Shown here: positions 58,166 through 64,000 of the stretch, piece after piece
Numbering within the stretch: position 1 is the first letter of the stretch
Layout of the letters: the number at the start of each line of letters is the position of its first letter
Source of the DNA: Euryodendron excelsum
Lineage: Eukaryota; Streptophyta; Magnoliopsida; Ericales; Pentaphylacaceae
Assembly (NCBI GenBank): GCA_033060915.1
Contig: CM065396.1
Location: 4,511,001 to 4,575,000 of the forward strand
Length of the DNA stretch: 64,000 nt
Direction of reading: 5' to 3'
Notes under the pieces: model-generated
The model's input: only the letters and a program-made list of their open reading frames with translations
What the model was told of the DNA's origin: nothing
Databases searched by the model: none
Made by a program: the position numbers and the translations under genes

Positions 58166-58245
58166 GATGGTAGGTTTTATCAGAGAGAGTATCGGTCCTT
58201 TTTCCTAACCAAGATAGAATTGGCAGCAAGAACTGGGGCGCGACA
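58166..58245 (+). repeat. Fragment J, right part (LTR terminus)
   Basis: After the second GATGG it continues fragment J through ATCAGAGAGAGTATCG to the F1-type terminus GGGGCGCGACA at 58245. This is the right boundary of the retrotransposon stack. Confidence 0.75.
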
Positions 58246-58449
58246 GTCATCAAACCCTTTGGATTTTGAAATTGAAATTTGTAAGGACCCCAAAATTGAA
58301 ATTCTTTTTGATTTTGTCTTATGCCAATAGAGTTATAGAAGTTGCAAATTTCAACTAATAGCTATTGTAATAAAGTTCTAATATAATAGCTAAAAGGAAA
58401 GGCTTCCATCTATATGAGAAAAAAAGGTCCGTAAGAAAAAAGAAGTCGA

Positions 58450-58519
58450 AAATCATCTACTCTAGTGAACTTCAAGAAGAAATCATCTACTCTAGTGAAC
58501 TTCAAGAAGAAATCATCTA
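58450..58519. repeat. 30-bp tandem repeat, 2.3 copies
   Basis: Two identical 30-bp units (AAATCATCTACTCTAGTGAA plus CTTCAAGAAG) and the first 10 bases of a third. The identity suggests recent duplication. Confidence 0.9.
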
Positions 58520-60154
58520 TACCAGGAAAACTAATAAATAAATTGTCCAGGTAAATAAAATTTTAAGGCTCTAAATTTGTTAAAACTTTTACATCCTATA
58601 ATTAAGGCTATATAGAGGTTCTACAAAATAAAAATTCTTTTTTGAAACAAAAAAGCCCAATCCAATTGAGAAAAAAGAGTTTCTACAAAAAGAAAATGAA
58701 ATCAACTACATTAATCGACTTTGAAAATCAACTACATTAGTTAAGTTCAAAAAAGAACAAAACTAGTTTAACCCAATAAAATAAATTGTACAAAAAGAAT
58801 TTAAAAGCCATAGGTTTTTTTAAAACCTTATATGTTATAGTTAAATCTTATATAGTTCTATATATTTTTTAAGGAGAAAAAAAAATTCAAAATCAACTTA
58901 CTAGTTAATTTTAACAATAACCGATTTAACCCAGAGTTTTTACAATAATTTAAAAAAAAAAAAAAAACATAAAAGGCCTTATCTACAGTTATCACCTAAG
59001 GCCACCAATTGTCTTGAGCCGGCCTAGGAGAGAAAGATACAGAGCAGTGCAAACGCATAAAATTGTTTAAGCCCAAGTTTGTTAGGCTGTCTTGCTCCCA
59101 TCGATTTGAAAATGTTATCACGTAGTTTTTTTTTTTTTTATTAACATTATTGTTTTAAGATGGTGATTGAATAAAAAAAAAAATTTGATGGTGGGACAAA
59201 AAGAAAAAAAAATGATTTTTGGAATATCAATAAAAATAGTTTGGAATAGAAGTTTCTGAAAAGGTTGGAACGACAGGCATATTTGGAATCTTTAACTTTG
59301 GTCATTAACCAACCACTTCAACACTCCTCCAAAAATAATAATAATAATAATTTAACGTCCGAGTGAAAGAATGAATTTAGTACAGAAGAAAGTACAAGAG
59401 ATTTGGCAATCGTAAACCATGTTTGTTTTTTGTAAGTGAAATTTTTTAGAATGGCTGGCTAATTATTCGAATCAATATTGATGAGTCTTCAATCTGCTGT
59501 AGAGAAATAAAAGAGTTAGAATGGATCGACCATCTTTGAGTCGATCACACTCCGACAGCCAAGTTAGCTATTTGCTTCGAGAATGAAGTAAAATTCACAA
59601 GTATATATGACTTAGTTGAATTGATCATACCTTACTCTCTCATAGTTCTAATATTTATAACATGGCGCTTTCTGTTGAGCCTACTTAATAATCATGACTC
59701 ACTGCTCAAGTCTATGCTGCCTTGAGCCGGCTGATCGGATACAATTTCTCTTATATCGCTTTGGTAGAACTTGACTGACCAGACGTAAGCGTCGTCGGTT
59801 GTGTGCAGCACCTCCCTCACATTGAATGCATGTCTGTTCTCTATTTAATACTTTGTCTCTTTGTATGATTACACTCCAAAGCTGAGTTAAGAGAGCTTTA
59901 ATTTTGATGGATAAAATGACCTGGGTCTGTGGCGTAATACTCGCCAATCAGTTTGGACTTACTTAACGGGTTTGGACTCATATTTATTTGACCTATATTT
60001 TCTGTATTAAATGCTTGGCCTATGACTATTCAATACTCATTAAATTTAAAAAGGGTTTGGGGCCGCCAATAAGGTCCAAAATGGTAGTGGTACTATTTTA
60101 TTATTGGGATAAAGGTTAAATTGACTAATGTGCCCTTCTTATTGGGTATTATTT

Positions 60155-60257
60155 GACAATTCAATGTAAAGAAGAATTGTTGGTATTTGACATTTCATGT
60201 AAAGAAGAATTGTTGGTATATGACAATTCAATGTAACGAAGACTGGTTGGAATATAT
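60155..60257. repeat. 33-36 bp tandem repeat, three copies
   Basis: Three diverged units, each beginning GACA and containing ATGTAAAGAAGAATTGTTGG or a close variant, at 60155, 60189 and 60222. Confidence 0.85.
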
Positions 60258-63200
60258 GACTGGATATCCTACTCAATCTTGTCTCATCCATGCACAATAA
60301 CAGGAACAATTAGTCTTCGTTTTATTTGTCCCAAGAATTAATAATAACACGTTGTCCTATCCCTGAAACAAATATATCTATAGCATGTCTAGATTAACTT
60401 AACTAAGAACTTTTGCTCCAAAAAGAAAATAATTTCTTGAATGTATGCGCAAGAAAAAGGAAAAAAAAACCGTAAGCACATGATGTAAGAATTTGAAATT
60501 TGGCCCATTTTAAAGAATGTTAACTTGTTAAGATGGTGCAATTTTTTATTATTTACTAGTTCTAAGACCGTGCAATGTATAGGATTTGTTTCACTTTTTG
60601 TGTTATTTTTAATATTCTTATTCAAAAAAATTAAAGAATAATTTTAATTATACTTTCTAATTTCTTATATGAATTAAATAAATAAAACCTGAAATTTAAA
60701 ACGAAGAAAATAAAATTAATTGTTGGCACAAATAAAGTAATGAAATTAAGGAGGAGGCTAATTAAAGTTGATTTCAATAAGGGGATGACTGAATTATTAT
60801 AATCGTGATATTTTTCTAGCAATAATTTATGTATTACAAATAGGGTTTTGCTACGCTAAGCATTTTTTTTTTCCACCCACGAGTGTTGAAAATTGTGAAT
60901 CGCAAACTTTCAAACACTTTTTCCAACAGACAAAGCATGCTGCACATGCCAATTTTTTCCTTATAAATAAACAGGTGGAGAAAACAATACAATAGTTAAG
61001 AGATATTTATATGAATCGAGTGAATAGAAACATAATTTTTATCCAGTTTATACGAAATATATAAATATATATATTTACGAAAATTGTTTTATGTATGAAA
61101 AATTCATGTATTTGAATTAGTAACTGAAAAAGATATGTTACTTTTGTAGCTCTTAGGATTATAATGGATTTTCAAATAGATTGAAAATAAATAGTTTTCA
61201 TTATTTACTTATTACCACCTTCTATTAAAAAGACAACTTTCCTATATCATGGAAGGTTAGAATGAATAAACGAGAAAATAAAGACTCATTTCATATAAAT
61301 TTAATGAAAAGCATGTTTGACTTGATAGTTGAGGTAGCTAAATATGGTAGAATTATAAAAGGTTTAAAAGCAAATCGCTTTCATTAATTACTTATTAATC
61401 ATTATCACTTTTTCTTGAACAACGGGCTTGATATGTTATGAAGCAATAAACACAACCGCAATAATAATAACCTCCTTTTATATATAGGATATAAATATCT
61501 AATACACAATACACATCACGTATGGTTACATTCTCCTCCATGGGGTAAACACATTCACATATCATAATTATCATCTAGGAGGTGATACTTGAACACAAGA
61601 CCATGCCTATTTGATATAATTATCAAATTATTAATCACCAACTCCTCTAAAATATGATGTTGTTAGAGAGGGTACAATTTTTATTATTTTTATATATTCA
61701 ACGAAGAAATTGAAAGGGTATACTTGATTACTACTGGCAATAATCAATAAATACTTGTAAAGTAAATGTATTTTACATGTACACAAGTACAATTTTAAAA
61801 GGTCTTATTTTACCTTACATCTGAAATGTAATGAAAAATGTCTGTTTTTTGTGGTAAAATCTATATCACATTTATTAAATGTTTTTCATATTATAATTCA
61901 TAAAACATGTTCATCCAAATTGCAAGTTATATAAGATGCTGCTAACAAATTATGGAATCTAGAAACATGTAAGGTGTATACAATTGGCGACATGATGCTT
62001 GTGTGATTTGTGAGCTAGTGTTAGTATCAGTTAGCATAGGTTCTCCTTGTTTTGTGCCATTTTGTAACAGTTGATTGGTTAATTAATGACTAATATATTT
62101 ATGGAACTATAGCTTTGACATTTGAAATGTAAAAGGTCTATTGAGATAGATACTCTTAAACTAAACATTCTTCTATGAAGACTTTAAAAAAACAAATTCT
62201 TAAAAAACCAGTGAATTTACTTACAGGTTACCACTATAATTTAATTGTTAGGAAACAATGTATTTAGAAAAAGTACAACCTAAAAAGCCTATAAAAGACG
62301 GAAAATAAAATTTTTAGTTGAAAAGAGCTAGTTAAATAAGTTGATCTAAACAACAACCAATATTGAAAAAACAACAACACATTTCTTCGATCAGCTTATA
62401 AATTGGCTTATTCAAATAGCTTCTTGCTCTTTTTATTTTTGGTTTTGGTGAAAATGTTCAAAACACAAACCTCAAAGCCTTTAAAGATTAAAAATTGAAT
62501 TTGGTGGCAAAAAAACTAATAATTATAAAAAACAGTAATGTATTTAAAGATTGAATACATAAATATTTACATACGACGACAATAATTACTTGTATAAATT
62601 CTACATTTTATTTTATGTTTCTTATTTGACTATACACGTTATTTTAAATATTCAATTATTAAATTGAAAAAACTAAATAAAATTTTTGAAAATTAGAATT
62701 GCATTAATATCTATAGGTAACGTTATACAATCAAAAAAATTCATATAAAATTGATATACATAATGATGTTGTTGAATGGGAGTCTCTTACTTTCAAACAA
62801 AATATTAATCATGATAGCCTTCAATGTGATGTGCTCTTCTTAATTAATATGTTATATTTTGCAATAGAGAAATCAATAAAATGGAATTGCCATTTTGAAA
62901 TGTTAGAAATCTAGTGAAATAAAAATGAATTTTTAAAAAAATTTGTGTAACAATATAGCTTCTATTATTAGTGCTAATTTAATTAATTATAGACATGTTC
63001 TTGGCCCCTCCACACTTGGACTCGTCCCTGGATGTATGAAATATAAAAAAGGATATTGTAATATACACACTCCCAAACTAACCGTTCTTCTATCAAATCT
63101 TGAAGAATTATTATTAAAAAAATTAGTGAATTTACTTATTTACCAGTTACCACATTAATTTAGATGTTTGACAACAGCATATTATGAAGAAAGTAACAAA

Positions 63201-64000
63201 CACATCATATAAACAGTAATTGACATGTATAGAAGAAATAGTATGCACATGTCACTGTTATTTTTCCAGCTAATATCTATACTATATCCACACTATTTAA
63301 ATATGTATTTTGTTTGCTATCATATTTTAAAATTTTAAAATAATCCGTATAACATACATTTTTTCATCGTTCTATATTAAACTCACTATGCTATTGGTAT
63401 AATTTAATTACTAGATGAAACACATCTTGAAAACTCAAAAGAGTGACTAAGATGGAAAACACTCGTGAAGCTTCTCCACATTACCCAATTGTGTTGATAT
63501 AAACGTTTACTTAACGCTAGATGGCCAATCAACAATTTAATATGCATTGAAAGGCTAAAATACTTAAACACCTAGGTAAGATAACAGTACATTATTATGT
63601 ATAGAATGCTGCCTCTTGGGCATGGGCGGCGACACATATAAGGTTCTGACTGTGGGCAATTGATTCCATTAAATTTTAAAAAATAAAATAAATATTAATG
63701 TTTAATATGACACATTCTTTAAGATAAACAGCTGACTCCATCCTCTTAACAATTAACCCCACTATTTCTTAAGCCAATTCCTTTGAGATTCATTGTCCTG
63801 TCTTATTTGAAACAAGTTTTAGAAAATGCTATACACAAGGAGACTTCCGAAATAAAAGTAAATCACATTGAATGGAACCTTTTTTTTTTCCCTAATCAGG
63901 TGTTCAAGTCAACTTGTACCCACCTCGATTAATTCAGAAGCATGTACAGTTCTTTCGTCCCACACAAATTGAGTAATTACTGGGCCAAAGACCCTGAGAA

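Larger units (their letters stand above)
58246..64000. other. AT-rich intergenic DNA, no gene recognised
   Basis: About 5.75 kb of AT-rich sequence unlike the LTR families to the left. Short frames (for example minus 59699-59947, minus 60389-60625, plus 62943-63158) have no recognisable motifs and look random. I see minor tandem repeats (listed separately), long A and T runs, and a diverged direct repeat between about 62130-62280 and 63035-63185. No tRNA, rRNA or convincing exon was found, but short plant exons could be missed by eye. Confidence 0.6.

Noticed and set aside
59699..59947. 82-codon minus-strand frame
   Set aside because: No motif, no codon or composition signal, and no neighbouring exon pattern.
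60838..60990. Possible small DNA transposon starting at GGGTTTTGCTACG
   Set aside because: No convincing terminal inverted repeat or target duplication found.
1..64000. CRISPR array, rRNA, tRNA or bacterial operon
   Set aside because: None seen. The tandem arrays lack spacers, and sequence content is typical of a plant nuclear genome.

Overview
The window looks like plant nuclear DNA from an intergenic, retrotransposon-rich part of an angiosperm chromosome. I see no intact host gene. Roughly positions 1-58245 are a dense stack of decayed long-terminal-repeat (LTR) retrotransposons, many inserted into one another. Positions 58246-64000 are AT-rich DNA with only minor repeats. The longest open frames are low-complexity or tandem-repeat artefacts, or broken pieces of retrotransposon polyproteins.

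Families (my labels). G (1 to about 4085) is the 3' half of a Ty3/gypsy chromovirus, probably of the Tekay/Del type: broken reverse transcriptase, RNase H, integrase and a chromodomain-like tail, then a polypurine tract and the start of the 3' LTR. F2 (30966-41284) is a second Tekay/Del-like element with both LTRs, a tRNA-Met primer site, a broken gag split by another insertion, and almost no pol. F1 is the dominant family: giant LTRs (about 3.6-4.7 kb) starting TGTAAGCACCCC and ending GCGCGACA, in both orientations (A, B, C, D, E, I on +; F, H, K on -; J is a related fragment). F3 is a distant relative with an LTR of about 4.2 kb starting TGTTGACACCC and built around 78-bp and about 50-bp tandem repeats. 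F1 and F3 have no gag or pol here, but each keeps a polypurine tract and an antisense reading frame just upstream of a 3' LTR. That layout is known from Tat-lineage Ty3/gypsy elements, so I infer Tat-type families.

Layout: G pol and LTR (1-4085); F1 LTR A (4197-7836); F3 fragment, minus (7837-8692); F1 LTR F, minus (8693-11569); internal DNA with inward-facing polypurine tracts (11570-13282); F1 LTR B (13283-18501), carrying a 532-bp solo LTR with a perfect CTTTC target duplication; truncated LTR C (18502-22288); antisense ORF and internal DNA (22289-24259); LTR D (24260-28222); LTR fragment E (28223-30260); an F3 minus LTR (30261-30965 and 41285-42029) split by F2, which is itself split by F1 solo LTR I (34267-38855); F3 internal DNA with an antisense coiled-coil pseudogene (42030-44152); F3 LTR (44153-52970), split by a hAT-like MITE and by F1 solo LTR H; fragment J (52971-58245), split by F1 solo LTR K with a perfect GATGG duplication.

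Regulatory structure is the most interesting part. F1 LTRs carry a GGCGCCACT/AGTGGCGCC palindrome, sometimes extended to TTTGGCGC, shortly upstream of a TATAAATA box. F3 has a different palindrome in the same place. Related motifs recur upstream of both antisense ORFs. A motif near TACGTAGGCAACC is kept in all the longer F1 LTRs I checked and is repeated four times in the F3 LTR.
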